From the NCBI GenBank assembly GCA_026129905.1, contig JAHCHE010000008.1, forward strand, positions 1 to 64,000: a stretch of 64,000 nt of DNA. The letters are read 5' to 3'. Shown here piece after piece: positions 34,275-43,718 of this stretch (positions are counted from its first letter, which is position 1; each line of letters opens with the position of its first letter). The translations under genes were made by a program, and so were the position numbers. Under the pieces are notes generated by a model, which saw only the letters and a list, made by a program, of their open reading frames with translations, was not told the DNA's origin and did no database searches. This DNA comes from Bryobacteraceae bacterium. GTDB lineage: Bacteria; Acidobacteriota; Terriglobia; Bryobacterales; Bryobacteraceae.

Positions 34275-37012
34275 ATGTTCTTGCACCTTCCGTTGACGAT
34301 CAGCGTTACCCCGGACTGCCCGTTCACCGCCGCGATATTCGCCTTGAAGAAGCTGCTCGTCGAGAGATTGCTGTTGTTCTGGTCCGTCGCCGCCTGTTGC
34401 GACATGTTCCCCGTGTGGCTGTACGTCTGGTTCCCTCCGCTGAACATCGACAAGCACGTCTCGGACGCCCCGTTGGTGCACGAATACACTTGGTAGGTCA
34501 TCGGCCCTGTGCCTTTGTTGGCCGCGATCACCCGCACCGACGTCACGCTGACGCTGCCACCGCAGTTCGCCGGCGTCGGCAGTCGCACCGCGAAATCTCC
34601 CGTCGTCGGCGCTCCGGTGAACGGGATCCCCACTTGCCACGGAATCAGGTGCTCGTGATTGCTTCTCGCCAGTGACGTCGCGTCGCCTGCGTTCGCCACC
34701 GGCGTCCCGCTCGTCTCCGCTGCCTGGATCGTGATCTGGCCGGCGGTGGTCGGGGCCGCCCCCGGTCCGCCTCCCAGCACCACCGCGCCCGCCGCCAGCG
34801 TCTCGCTCGAGGCCATGCTGCTTGCCCCGGCGAAATACGGAACGCCACCCGTGACGCCGCTCGCGATTCCGGTCCCGCCCTGCGCCACCGTCACCGCCGC
34901 GTGATCGGTAAGGATCGTCGCCGAGGCGTCCGGCAACGTGAACGTCTTTGTCGTGCCGGCCGGTCCCGCGAACGTTGTGAAGCCGCTTCCCGTCCCCCCG
35001 TGCGCGGCGCCCAGAATCCCGGTCACCGCCCCCGCCTCGTCCAGCGCAACCGGCCCGGAGCACTCGCCCCACGCGCCGTCGCCTTTCAAGCACTTGCTCG
35101 CGTCTCCTGCCTGCGGAGCCGGAACCGCTCCCGGCTGCCCGCCTTCGCCGCTGTCCCCTTCCATCGCCGGCAGAGTCGACCGGAGCACCTTTCCCGCTGC
35201 GTCCAGTCCCGCCACGCCGTTCGCTTCGTCTCTCGCCGTAGTCGCCAACTTCTCCGCATCCAGCTCCTCGATCGCCGCCTGCACCGTCGTCGCCGACACC
35301 CCGCCCGACGGTGTGTTCGTGATCGATGAAGCCGGATGTTGATCGGCCGCTTCCCGGTTCTCCATCGCCGCGTGGTCCAGACACGTCCCCCACGTGCCGT
35401 CCCCTTTCAGACACTTCGGCGCGTCGCCCGCCGCCGGCGCGGGAACCACTCCCGCCTGTCCCCCCATGCCGGCGTCGCCTGTCATCTCCGGCAGCCAACC
35501 AAGCTTCAGCCGCCCCGACGCGTCCGCCTTGGGAATACCGTGCGCCGCCGGAGCCTCCACCGCGATCTCATCGTCGCCTCCGTGTTGGTGCTCCGCCGCG
35601 TGATGCTCTTCTTCCAGATCCATTGTCAAGTCGGTCCCGGCGTCTAACCCGGCGATCTGCGACGGCGCAATCGACAGCGCCGCCGCGTGCTGCGTCACCG
35701 AACTCTCGCCGATCCAGCCCGCCGCCAGCTTCCCCCCCACGTCCGCCTTCGGGATCGCGTGCGCCGCCGGAGCCGCCGTCGCCACCTCGTCGTCGCCGCC
35801 ATACTTGTGCTGCGCCGCATGCGTCTCCGGAGCCGCTCCCGCCTCCGCGAGGATCTCCGCCGGATCCTGGTACGTAAACTGTGTGCCGTCCTCTGCCACC
35901 CGCACGTAGTAGCCCGCCGCCGCCGCGTTGCCCGCCCGCAGCTTCGTTACGCCGATCGCCTGGTTATTGATCTGGTACCCGCTTGCCAGGCTCCCGCTCA
36001 CGTCCCCCGCCGCCACGGCCTCGTTGTCCCGCGAAATCGCCGCGTCGATCCACGCCTCGCCCAACCGCCCGGCCGCGTTCGCTTTCGGAATCGCGTGCGC
36101 CGCCGGAACCGCCGTCGCCACCTCGTCGTCGCCGCCATGCTTGTGCTGCGCCGCATGCGTCTCCGGAGCCGCGCCCGCCTCCGCGAGGATCTCCGCCGGA
36201 TCCTGGTACGTAAACTGTGTGCCGTCCTCTGCCACCCGCACGTAGTAGCCCGCTGCCGCCGCGTTGCCCGCCCGCAGCTTCGTTACGCTGATCGCCTGGT
36301 TATTGATCTGGTACCCGCTTGCCAGGCTCCCGCTCACGTCCCCCGCCGCCACGGCTTCGTTGTCCCGCGAAATCGCCGCGTCGATCCACGCCTCGCCCAA
36401 CCGCCCGGCCGCATCCGCCTTCGGAATCGCATTTGCCGCCGGAACCGCCGTCGCCACCTCGTCGTCGCCGCCGTGCTGATGCTGCGCCGCGTGCGCTTCC
36501 GCCGTACTCCCGCCGCTGCCGGCGCTTCCCCCGCGCAGACCGGAAACCATCAGCCTCCCTGCCCTCGGCTCGGACCAGCTCACGGTGATGTCGCCGTTGA
36601 TCTTGTCGATTAATACCGAGCCGGGATAGCTCCGTTTCCAGTTCGGCCCGTCGTCCTCCTGAACGAACACTTCGACATCCGGTCCAAGCCCGTGTGCTGC
36701 TCCGGCCACGGTCCAGGAATTCTCCGCTGTCGGAAACTGCTTGAAATACGGCGCGCTCGCCCCGGCCGCGCCCCATGTATCCGGCGCCGTGCACAGATAG
36801 AGGTTTTCCCCCGTCGGCGCATTGCTCTTGAAGAACGCCTGGCCTGGCGAACAAGTTTCAGGCAGAGCGGTCCCGACCGCAAAAGGTCGCGTTGCGGTGG
36901 CGTCGGCAAAGTCGACGTTTCGGGTCTGCGAGCGGAGATCTACCTTCGTCTGCGCCAAGCCAAGCATGGCCGCTACGAGCAGCAGACCGCCGCACATGAT
37001 TTTGTATCTCAT
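34271..37012 (-). CDS. Secreted tail-fibre-like repeat protein
   Basis: About 913 residues from the ATG at 37012, with AAGGAAG upstream and a signal peptide (MCGGLLLVAAMLGLAQ). The middle contains four copies of HAAxHxxGGDDE, a histidine motif common in phage tail fibres, two of them inside 112-residue tandem repeats of almost identical DNA. Two copies of KCLKGDGxWG and VAQGGTGIAS in the C-terminal third are also typical of tail fibres and collars. The presence of a leader peptide and absence of phage genes nearby argue for a bacterial surface protein built from phage-type modules. The next gene is coupled by a 4-bp overlap. Confidence 0.75.
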   Translation of the reverse strand: MRYKIMCGGLLLVAAMLGLAQTKVDLRSQTRNVDFADATATRPFAVGTALPETCSPGQAFFKSNAPTGENLYLCTAPDTWGAAGASAPYFKQFPTAENSWTVAGAAHGLGPDVEVFVQEDDGPNWKRSYPGSVLIDKINGDITVSWSEPRAGRLMVSGLRGGSAGSGGSTAEAHAAQHQHGGDDEVATAVPAANAIPKADAAGRLGEAWIDAAISRDNEAVAAGDVSGSLASGYQINNQAISVTKLRAGNAAAAGYYVRVAEDGTQFTYQDPAEILAEAGAAPETHAAQHKHGGDDEVATAVPAAHAIPKANAAGRLGEAWIDAAISRDNEAVAAGDVSGSLASGYQINNQAIGVTKLRAGNAAAAGYYVRVAEDGTQFTYQDPAEILAEAGAAPETHAAQHKYGGDDEVATAAPAAHAIPKADVGGKLAAGWIGESSVTQHAAALSIAPSQIAGLDAGTDLTMDLEEEHHAAEHQHGGDDEIAVEAPAAHGIPKADASGRLKLGWLPEMTGDAGMGGQAGVVPAPAAGDAPKCLKGDGTWGTCLDHAAMENREAADQHPASSITNTPSGGVSATTVQAAIEELDAEKLATTARDEANGVAGLDAAGKVLRSTLPAMEGDSGEGGQPGAVPAPQAGDASKCLKGDGAWGECSGPVALDEAGAVTGILGAAHGGTGSGFTTFAGPAGTTKTFTLPDASATILTDHAAVTVAQGGTGIASGVTGGVPYFAGASSMASSETLAAGAVVLGGGPGAAPTTAGQITIQAAETSGTPVANAGDATSLARSNHEHLIPWQVGIPFTGAPTTGDFAVRLPTPANCGGSVSVTSVRVIAANKGTGPMTYQVYSCTNGASETCLSMFSGGNQTYSHTGNMSQQAATDQNNSNLSTSSFFKANIAAVNGQSGVTLIVNGRCKNI
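35757..36492. repeat. 336-bp tandem repeat inside the tail-fibre-like gene
   Basis: Two full copies (35821-36156 and 36157-36492) and a partial third (35757-35820) differ at only a few positions, mostly synonymous or conservative. The unit encodes 112 residues and keeps frame. Near-identity points to recent duplication or continuing gene conversion, so copy number may vary between strains and may be misassembled. Confidence 0.9.
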
Positions 37013-37257
37013 CCGATGCAAACTTCCTTTTTCACCGTATTGGGTGCCAAAATCCCCTCTATTTTCAATTTTAGCACCCCGCCCGAAACGGCCAACCCGT
37101 AAGTTCTTGAAAATACAAGGCAAAATTGGCCTGAACCGCCTGCCCCCTCGTCCCTCCCGCCCCGCCCCTTCGCGATGCTATGATGGCGGGCGGCGCGTGG
37201 ACCCTCCGGCTGGCTGCCGCGAAGCCGCGCCGGCTCGCTCTCGAAAGGAGGCTATCC

Positions 37258-38199
37258 GTGAGCTTGTTCCACTTTCGCCCCAGGCGCTCCGTCCAGCGCC
37301 GTAAGTTCATCTTCCTTGGCATGTTCGCCCCCGCGGTCGCCCCTCGCCCCGCTAACCCTCGCCCTCCCGAGCCGCATGCCCATCCCGTCCCGCCTCCCGC
37401 CAACCCCCTCCAGGCCTCGCGAACCAGACGGATCTTCGACGCCCACCTCCACTGCCCCAGCGACGACGGAACCGTCTGGCAGTGGCATCCCGTCACCCGC
37501 ACGTTCGACGAGTTCGCCGCCTATCTCGACCGCACCGGCGTTCAGCGCGGCATCATCAACTCCGTCCGCTCACAGCTCGCCAAGGACGCCGCCGGATTCA
37601 TCGCCGGCAATCGCGAAGTCGCCCGCCGCGCCGAGAAGTCCAAGGGCCGCTTTCTCCCCGCCTGCGTCGTCAACCCCCTGCTTATCGATGAAGCTCTGCG
37701 CGAAATGGAAGACTGCCGCCGCAAGTACGGTATGGTCTGGGTCGGCGAGCTGTGCAACTACACTGTCCCTTACCAGTACACGATCAAGGAATTCGAACTC
37801 CTCGTCGAGCAGGCCGTCAAGCTCAACATGGCTCTCGACGTCCACACCGAACTCGACGAAATGCAGTACGTCATCGAGAAGTTCCCCAGGGCCACGCTCG
37901 TCTTCCCTCACTTCGGCGACAGCAATGAGTACCGCAACATCTTCAAACGCATCGACCTCATCGCCGCCCATCCGAACACGTACCTCGATACCTCCGGCTA
38001 TGGACACGACCGCGTCGGCGTCCTCGAATACGCCGTCGACAAAATCGGCCCCGGCCGTATCCTGTTCGGCTCCGATTTCTCCATCAACGACCCGGCCACC
38101 GTCATCGCCCGCGTGGAACACGCCTTCCTCACCGAAGACCAGCGCGAACGCATCCTCGCCGGTAATCTCGAGGCGCTTTTGAAAAAAGTGGCGGCATGA
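37258..38199 (+). CDS. Tat-exported Amidohydrolase_2 family metal-dependent hydrolase
   Basis: About 313 residues; the GTG at 37258 has AAAGGAGG six bases upstream. The N-terminus carries a twin-arginine pattern (QRRKFIFLGMFAPA) and a proline-rich spacer. The barrel shows the metal ligands of the family: DAHLHC near the start, DVHTE, FPHFGD and GSDFS. COG2159 enzymes are decarboxylases or hydrolases of small carboxylated substrates; the substrate here is unknown. The stop overlaps the start of the damaged nitrilase gene. Confidence 0.82.
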   Translation: MSLFHFRPRRSVQRRKFIFLGMFAPAVAPRPANPRPPEPHAHPVPPPANPLQASRTRRIFDAHLHCPSDDGTVWQWHPVTRTFDEFAAYLDRTGVQRGIINSVRSQLAKDAAGFIAGNREVARRAEKSKGRFLPACVVNPLLIDEALREMEDCRRKYGMVWVGELCNYTVPYQYTIKEFELLVEQAVKLNMALDVHTELDEMQYVIEKFPRATLVFPHFGDSNEYRNIFKRIDLIAAHPNTYLDTSGYGHDRVGVLEYAVDKIGPGRILFGSDFSINDPATVIARVEHAFLTEDQRERILAGNLEALLKKVAA

Positions 38200-38840
38200 G
38201 GAGGCCCTCCCCATGCGTCTGGCGCTTCTCCCGCCTCGCCCGTGAACTCGACCTCTGGCTCGTCTTCGGCATGGACGAAAACCGCGACGGCTCGCTCTTC
38301 GATTCCGCCGTCCTCATGAACCCCTCCGGCGGCATCGAGGGCATCTATAGCAAGGTTCATCTCCAGAACTGGATGACCGCCTCCGGCGTCACTCACGGCA
38401 ACGCATTCCCCGTCTGGAAGATCCACGTCGATAACGTCGAGGCCACCGTCGGCGCCCAGATCTGCTACCACATCCAGCATCCCGTATCCTCGCGCGAACT
38501 CGCCCTTGGCGACGCCGAAATCCTCTTCGTCCCCTACTGCGCCTCCGATTTCTCCCGCCCTCTCCTCATCCATCTCTTCGAAACCCGCGCCCTCGAGAAC
38601 CGCGCCTACGTCCTCCGCGTCAACTACGGCGCCCCACGCAACTCCGGAACAAGCTCTATCATCGACTTCGAAGGAGTCACGCAGGCCCAACTCGACCGCG
38701 CGCCCGGCGTCCTCGTCGGCGACCTCAACCTCACTGCCCTCAGCGAAGTCCGCGCCGCCTGGAACCCCGTCTACGGCGCCCCGTACCGCCGCCCAGCCGC
38801 CTACAAGCGCATCGCGCAGCCTTCTCCTACTGGCCGCTGA
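38196..38840 (+). pseudogene. Nitrilase/carbon-nitrogen hydrolase, N-terminus deleted
   Basis: The remaining frame encodes the later two thirds of a nitrilase: the catalytic Lys lies in YSKVHLQNW and the catalytic Cys in GAQICYH, but the first 60-70 residues with the catalytic Glu are absent. The best ribosome-binding site (GAGGAGG at 38198) serves an ATG at 38213 in another frame that reads MRLALLPPRP then stops, and MRLALL is how such enzymes begin. So an internal deletion with frame change most likely fused the start to SRLARELDLW. It follows the amidohydrolase with a 4-bp overlap, showing the original operon. An assembly error is the main alternative. Confidence 0.7.
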
Positions 38841-38886
38841 CGGCCGTTTCCCGCGCGCCCCCCGTCGCGATAGACTCTACTCTGTC

Positions 38887-39972
38887 ATGCCTCGCATCTG
38901 TCGCCTGTTGCCGATTCTCGCGTTCGCGCCGCTCCTGGCTGCCCCGCCCGCTCCCCTGACCCTCGCCAAGGTCGGCGCCATCGACGCGCACGCCCACATC
39001 TTCGTCGATGACCCTGGCATCCGCCAGATGCTCAGCCGCCTCGACCTCCGGTTCGTCAATATCACTGTCGTCGATCCCATCGAGCGCGGCTTCGAGTTGC
39101 TCGAGCCGCAGCATCGCTACGCCCTCGAGGTCGCCCGCGCCGCCGCTGGACGCGCGCCCTGGGTTTCCACCTTCGACCCTTCCGATTGGGAGAGCCCCGG
39201 CTTCTCTTCCCGCTCCATCGCCGCCCTCGAGCGCACCTTTCGCGACGGCGCCGTCGGCGTCAAAATCTACAAGACCATCGGCATGTACCTGAAGTCCGCT
39301 TCCGGCCGCTACGTCATGCCCGACGACCCCGCCTTCGCCCCCATCCTCGAAGCCATCGCCGCCCACGATAAGACCGTGTACGCCCACATTGCCGAGCCCA
39401 TCGGCGCATGGAAGCCTCTCGACCCCAACGATCCTGATTCCAGCTACTACAAGGAAAACCCCGGCTGGCACATGTACGGCCATCCGGAACGCCCCTCCAA
39501 GCCCCAGATCCTCGCCGCCCGCGACCGCATGCTCGGACTCCACCCCAAGCTCCGCGTCGTCGGCTGCCACCTAGGCAGCATGGAGGAGGATGTCGCCGAC
39601 ATCGCCGCCCGCTTCGACCGCCACCCAAACTTCGCCGTCGATACCTCCGCCCGTGTCACGCACCTCGCCCTCCAGGACCGCGGCAAAGTCCGCGCCTTCC
39701 TGCTCAAGTACCAGGACCGCGTCCTCTACGCCACCGATCACGTCATCCTCCCCGGCGACGACGTAGAAGCGAAACGCAAGCGCTGGGAAGCCGACCTCCT
39801 CCGCGACTGGGACTATTTCGCCACCGCCGGCCCCGTCGAATACATGGGCCGCTCCGTCGCCGGCCTCTCCCTCCCCGAACCGGTCCTCCGCAAGCTCTAC
39901 CGCGACAACGCCCTCCGCTGGGTCCCCGGCCTCGCCTCCCCCCAAACCCGCCCCCTGACCCTGAAGCCGTGA
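38887..39972 (+). CDS. Exported Amidohydrolase_2 family protein
   Basis: The protein has 361 residues with a signal peptide (LLPILAFAPLLAAPP). Metal-ligand motifs are DAHAHIF, YAHIAEP, VVGCHLGSM and YATDH, in the order expected for the COG2159 barrel. The sequence is closer in layout to the exported amidohydrolase at 61621 than to the one at 37258 (both have a KIYKTIGM/KIFKNFGM-type strand and a W-P/PER segment before the second His). Substrate unknown. It follows the nitrilase remnant by 46 bp. Confidence 0.85.
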   Translation: MPRICRLLPILAFAPLLAAPPAPLTLAKVGAIDAHAHIFVDDPGIRQMLSRLDLRFVNITVVDPIERGFELLEPQHRYALEVARAAAGRAPWVSTFDPSDWESPGFSSRSIAALERTFRDGAVGVKIYKTIGMYLKSASGRYVMPDDPAFAPILEAIAAHDKTVYAHIAEPIGAWKPLDPNDPDSSYYKENPGWHMYGHPERPSKPQILAARDRMLGLHPKLRVVGCHLGSMEEDVADIAARFDRHPNFAVDTSARVTHLALQDRGKVRAFLLKYQDRVLYATDHVILPGDDVEAKRKRWEADLLRDWDYFATAGPVEYMGRSVAGLSLPEPVLRKLYRDNALRWVPGLASPQTRPLTLKP

Positions 39973-40520
39973 CCGACCTTCCTACCAACGTTCACGACCA
40001 GTTCGGCCGCGCCGCGGCCCGGATCTTTGCCGCCAACGATCGCATGAACCAGCTTCTTATCGAGCATCTTGACCCTGCCGCCTGGAGAGCCAGGCCGCCC
40101 GGCAATGTCCGCACGATTGCGGCGATTTTCACGCACATGCACAATGTCCGTACCAAGTGGATCAGGCTCACGGCGCCGCACCTGAAGGTCCCGCCGCAAC
40201 TCAACCGCGCGCGCTGCACGCCGCGCCAGGCCTGCGCGGGATTAGCCGAGAGCGCCGCTCGCTGCGCGGAGATGCTCGTCGAAGCCCTCGCCGATTCCGG
40301 CCGCATCGAGAAGTTTCGCCGCGACGGCTGGGCGCCCCCCTGGCCGGTTGGCATCGAAATGCTCTGCTACATGATCTCTCACGAAGCTCACCATCGCGGC
40401 CAGGTATGTATGCTCGCCCATCAGTTCGGGTTGGCGTTACCCGACAAGGTGCCCCACGGCATCTGGAATTGGGAAAAGCTCTGGAAAGACTGCGGACTGC
40501 CTCCGCTTGCCCAAGCGTAA
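39969..40520 (+). CDS. DinB/YfiT-family putative metalloenzyme
   Basis: The protein has 183 residues, a four-helix bundle of the DinB type. The three metal-binding His are suggested by FTHMHNVRTKW and HEAHHRGQ, the usual spacing. Members include thiol transferases that use bacillithiol or mycothiol and many of unknown role. The GTG start overlaps the preceding stop by four bases (GTGA), so translation is coupled to the amidohydrolase. Confidence 0.85.
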   Translation: MTDLPTNVHDQFGRAAARIFAANDRMNQLLIEHLDPAAWRARPPGNVRTIAAIFTHMHNVRTKWIRLTAPHLKVPPQLNRARCTPRQACAGLAESAARCAEMLVEALADSGRIEKFRRDGWAPPWPVGIEMLCYMISHEAHHRGQVCMLAHQFGLALPDKVPHGIWNWEKLWKDCGLPPLAQA

Positions 40521-40652
40521 CTATGCCGCCCGCTCGTGTGGACTCTTGTGCCGGCAGACCGACGGGCAGTCCGGGCTCGACGAACCAAGTCGAGTTCCCG
40601 CGCCCGGTCGCAGTTCTTCCGCACGAACGGGGAACTTATCTTGAAAAACGGA

Positions 40653-40729
<77 letters not shown>

Positions 40730-40830
40730 GCTAGGACGTCGTGTCGATTCCTATCCTAGCACGCCCCTCGCGCCCGGCACAATAAACCCCTGAACCGGCT
40801 TGAACCGGCTGAACCGCGGCCCCAAATCGG

Positions 40831-41199
40831 CTATCCCTCCGATTCCGCAGGCCCTTCTTTCCCCTCTCGCCGCGACACCAGCCGTCGCGGATCGAACAGG
40901 TGCAGCGGCCGGAAGTTCCGACGGTACCACTTCGAGCGGGAATCGAACTGTACCCCCAGAAAATAGCCGATCTCCCGGTACACGCAGTACCGTACTGTCC
41001 CCACCAGTTCTCCCCGCGGGTGGTTGATCCGCACCGTCGTGTGCGCTGGCACTGCCACATCCAGTTGCAGGCATGCGCCCGAATGCGAAATATCTTCCAG
41101 GTTCGCCACCGTCCGCTTCAGCCGCCCGCTCGAATCGTGCCATTCCACGTCCACAAGATCGGCGCACAGCATCCTTGGCTCGGCACGTCTGTCCTGCAT
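40831..41199 (-). CDS. PilZ-domain c-di-GMP-binding protein
   Basis: About 122 residues from the ATG at 41199. Both c-di-GMP contacts are visible: R-x-x-x-R in RRAEPR and D-x-S-x-x-G in DISHSGA, followed by the expected beta-barrel strands. It is a single-domain PilZ receptor whose output is not known. An ATG at 41328 would add 43 residues unlike the family. The degenerate GGDEF protein near 60 kb is the only other c-di-GMP-related gene here. Confidence 0.88.
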   Translation of the reverse strand: MQDRRAEPRMLCADLVDVEWHDSSGRLKRTVANLEDISHSGACLQLDVAVPAHTTVRINHPRGELVGTVRYCVYREIGYFLGVQFDSRSKWYRRNFRPLHLFDPRRLVSRREGKEGPAESEG

Positions 41200-41399
41200 A
41201 ACCCAATTATCGGCGGCGGACCCCGCGAGGATTAGTCGCCCCGTATCCCTATTTTGCACCAAAAGTACTAAGGGGAAATCCGAATATTTCGCTCCGCTGA
41301 CGCGGCCGAATCCCCGACCATCGCCCACCCCTTCCTTCCTCCCCTTTATCTCTCGGAAATACCAACTCCTTCGCGCCCGTCGGAGAGGTATAAACCGGA

Positions 41400-43718
41400 T
41401 CAGCGCACCGCGACGGCGATTCCGGGCTGGGCAGTCATGTCGCCAATGGCGATCAGCAGGCGGGGCAGGCCGGTCGGCGCGCCCGGCGGAACGCGGATAT
41501 TGATCTGTAAGATGCCGGCAATGAGGCCGGGAGCCCCGCCGGCGTACAGCACCTCGGCATCGCGGCCGCCGATCCAGGCGCGAACCGGGAGGCGGGGAAC
41601 GGCGGCCGGCAGCTTCACGATCGTGCCGTCCTCGAGCGCGGGATTCATCGCTCCCGCCCCGGTGGCGTAGATGCTGACAATTGAACCTCGAGCCGCTGGA
41701 TTGCTGGCGGAGTTTACCGTTCCATCCTGGTTTATGGCGGCGGCGAGGCCGCTGCCGGACGAATCGGCGCTAAAGATGCCCGGGGCGGCATCGAACAGTT
41801 GCGCGGCGGCAGGGCTGGAGCGGAGGCCGCGAGTCTCGACGACCACTTTGACGGAACGCCGATCCAGAAGGTTGTACGGCATCACCGCGCAGAGCTGCGA
41901 GGCCGAAACGTACAGCAGCGGAGCGGGCAATTCGTCGAACAGCGCCTGTACCCCCTCCAGCACCGTCCGCGCCACGCCGTCGGCGGTCATCTTCATCGAT
42001 GCAGGCTCCGGCGGGCCGAGATGGCCGCCGTAGATGCACACGGCGGTTGCGGGGGCGAAAACGCCCGACCGCCCCGAGGCCGCGTGAACGACGGCGGCGA
42101 TCACCGGGCGGTTCGTGACCGTCAGCGTCACCGGGATGGAGATTCGCCTGTCGGCGAGGCTGCGCGAGTCGATGGCGACTACCCCGGAGTAGCGGCCTTC
42201 CGCCAACCCCGATGCATCGGCGGCCACGATCAGCTTCGCCGGCGATGTTCCGGACGCCGGCGCCACCGATAGCCAGGCTGCCGGCGAGGCGGTGGCGTCG
42301 AAGCGGGGGCTGCCGACCGAGCTGGATATGGAGACCTCGCGCGAGACCGGCTTGCCGTCGCTCGCGTCGGCGATCAGCTCGATCTCCGAAGGCGAGACGT
42401 CGATCTGGGAGCGGTCCGCAACCTCGAGCGTGACCGAAACCTCGGTAGAGGGCGAAGAACCCGGCGCCGAGAAGGCCAGCGTCCCACGATAGACGCCCGT
42501 GTTGAAGCTGTTCGGCTTGACCGCCACCTTAACGGCGGCCGGGGTGACGCCGGACATGGGTGAGACCTCGAGCCAGTCGCCATCGCGGGTGGAAACCTGG
42601 AACGGCGTCTCCTCGCCAGCGGCGTTGTCGACCGCGATTTCCGCCCCTTCCGGGAGACTGTCGCCATAGGCGGCGAACCAAAGCTCATCGGGGCTTACGA
42701 CCAGCGCCGGACCGCTTGCCACCTCCAACGCCACGGGCAGCTCCACTGTCTGCCAGAGCGCTGTGACCCGGATCGCCCCGCGGTAGGTTCCGACGGCCAG
42801 GCCTTCCGGGTTCACCGTCACCATCAGCGAGGCCGAGAGGCCGGCGGTGGAGGCGTGCAACGGATCCACGGCGAGCCAGTTCCCTCCGGATGCGGTAACC
42901 GGAGTGACAAAGAACTCCACCTCCTCCTCCCAGGTGCGGACGACGGAGACCTCCTCCACCTGGTAGACGCTGGTTCCGGCTTGAGCGGTGAATCGGAGTT
43001 CGCTTGGGCTGAGCTGAATGGGGCTGCTGGGCCCGACCTTCAATGACACGCGGACCGAGCACGCGATGTAACCATCGGGGTCCAGCACGTTGACCAGCGC
43101 CGAATAGAGCCCGGGCTGAAGCACGTAGTAGTCGACCCTAACCTCGATAGGCGCGGGCGCGACGGCGGAGGCCGGACTCGCCGAAAGCCAGCGTTCGCCC
43201 CCGAGGATCGAGACCGTGAACGGCGTCCTCTCGCCGATGGCGCTGGCGACCGTGACGAGTTGGGTCATCGGCCTGGTTCCCTTCGAGTCGCCTTCGAAGG
43301 AAAGCTCCGGCGGAGTAACAACCAGGAAGCGCGTTGTTCGCGGGACCACCAGGCGCACCGCGATCTCGCGCACGCTCTCACCCGCCGCGATGGCGATGCT
43401 ATCGGCATAGATGCCCGGAGCAAGCCCGGTGGGATCGACGGAGACCTTGAACGACCGGGGCGTCATGCCCCAGACCGCGTCCACGCGCAGCCACGCCGCG
43501 CCTCCTGGGCGAATCGTGAAGGCGACCGGCTGGGAGGCGGTAGTTGTCACGGTGACGGTTTGCGGGGCGGGCGGCTGCGCGGCCAGCCAGGAGAACAGCA
43601 GGACATCGGGGTTCGCCACCAGCTCCTGCGGAGCGGCGGCCGGCGTTCCCATCGCGAGCCAGCAGGCGGCCGAGAGCAGGAGACCGGTGGGACGGAGGGC
43701 GTTGGCGAGGAGTCTCAT
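41400..43718 (-). CDS. Secreted BACON-like repeat protein with Solibacter-type C-terminal domain
   Basis: About 772 residues from the ATG at 43718, with a signal peptide (LLLSAACWLAMGTPAAA). Residues 30-540 hold about five to six immunoglobulin-like units of about 85 residues, each with W-L-x-V-D/S-P-x-x-x (WLSASPASA, WLAVDPLHA, WLEVSPMSG, WLSVAPASG), as in BACON domains. The last 230 residues match the pattern of TIGR03437, a domain found at the end of many Solibacter secreted proteins (YVSASQLCAVMPYNLL, SIYATGAGAMNP, QINIRVPPGAPTG). Presumed surface or secreted binding protein. Confidence 0.85.
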   Translation of the reverse strand: MRLLANALRPTGLLLSAACWLAMGTPAAAPQELVANPDVLLFSWLAAQPPAPQTVTVTTTASQPVAFTIRPGGAAWLRVDAVWGMTPRSFKVSVDPTGLAPGIYADSIAIAAGESVREIAVRLVVPRTTRFLVVTPPELSFEGDSKGTRPMTQLVTVASAIGERTPFTVSILGGERWLSASPASAVAPAPIEVRVDYYVLQPGLYSALVNVLDPDGYIACSVRVSLKVGPSSPIQLSPSELRFTAQAGTSVYQVEEVSVVRTWEEEVEFFVTPVTASGGNWLAVDPLHASTAGLSASLMVTVNPEGLAVGTYRGAIRVTALWQTVELPVALEVASGPALVVSPDELWFAAYGDSLPEGAEIAVDNAAGEETPFQVSTRDGDWLEVSPMSGVTPAAVKVAVKPNSFNTGVYRGTLAFSAPGSSPSTEVSVTLEVADRSQIDVSPSEIELIADASDGKPVSREVSISSSVGSPRFDATASPAAWLSVAPASGTSPAKLIVAADASGLAEGRYSGVVAIDSRSLADRRISIPVTLTVTNRPVIAAVVHAASGRSGVFAPATAVCIYGGHLGPPEPASMKMTADGVARTVLEGVQALFDELPAPLLYVSASQLCAVMPYNLLDRRSVKVVVETRGLRSSPAAAQLFDAAPGIFSADSSGSGLAAAINQDGTVNSASNPAARGSIVSIYATGAGAMNPALEDGTIVKLPAAVPRLPVRAWIGGRDAEVLYAGGAPGLIAGILQINIRVPPGAPTGLPRLLIAIGDMTAQPGIAVAVR

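Noticed and set aside
34275-35498. Extension of the GF-x-P repeat protein upstream of 34274
   Set aside because: Low-complexity Gly/Arg sequence overlapping the tail-fibre-like gene in another frame; the leader begins at 34274.
35757-36492. CRISPR array
   Set aside because: The repeats are 336 bp, contiguous and coding, with no spacers.
32985-37012. Prophage remnant
   Set aside because: Signal peptides on both proteins and no other phage gene nearby; only the modules are phage-like.
40790-40815. Short tandem 10-base repeat (TGAACCGGCT)
   Set aside because: Only about two and a half copies between tRNA-Asp and the PilZ gene; too short to assign meaning.
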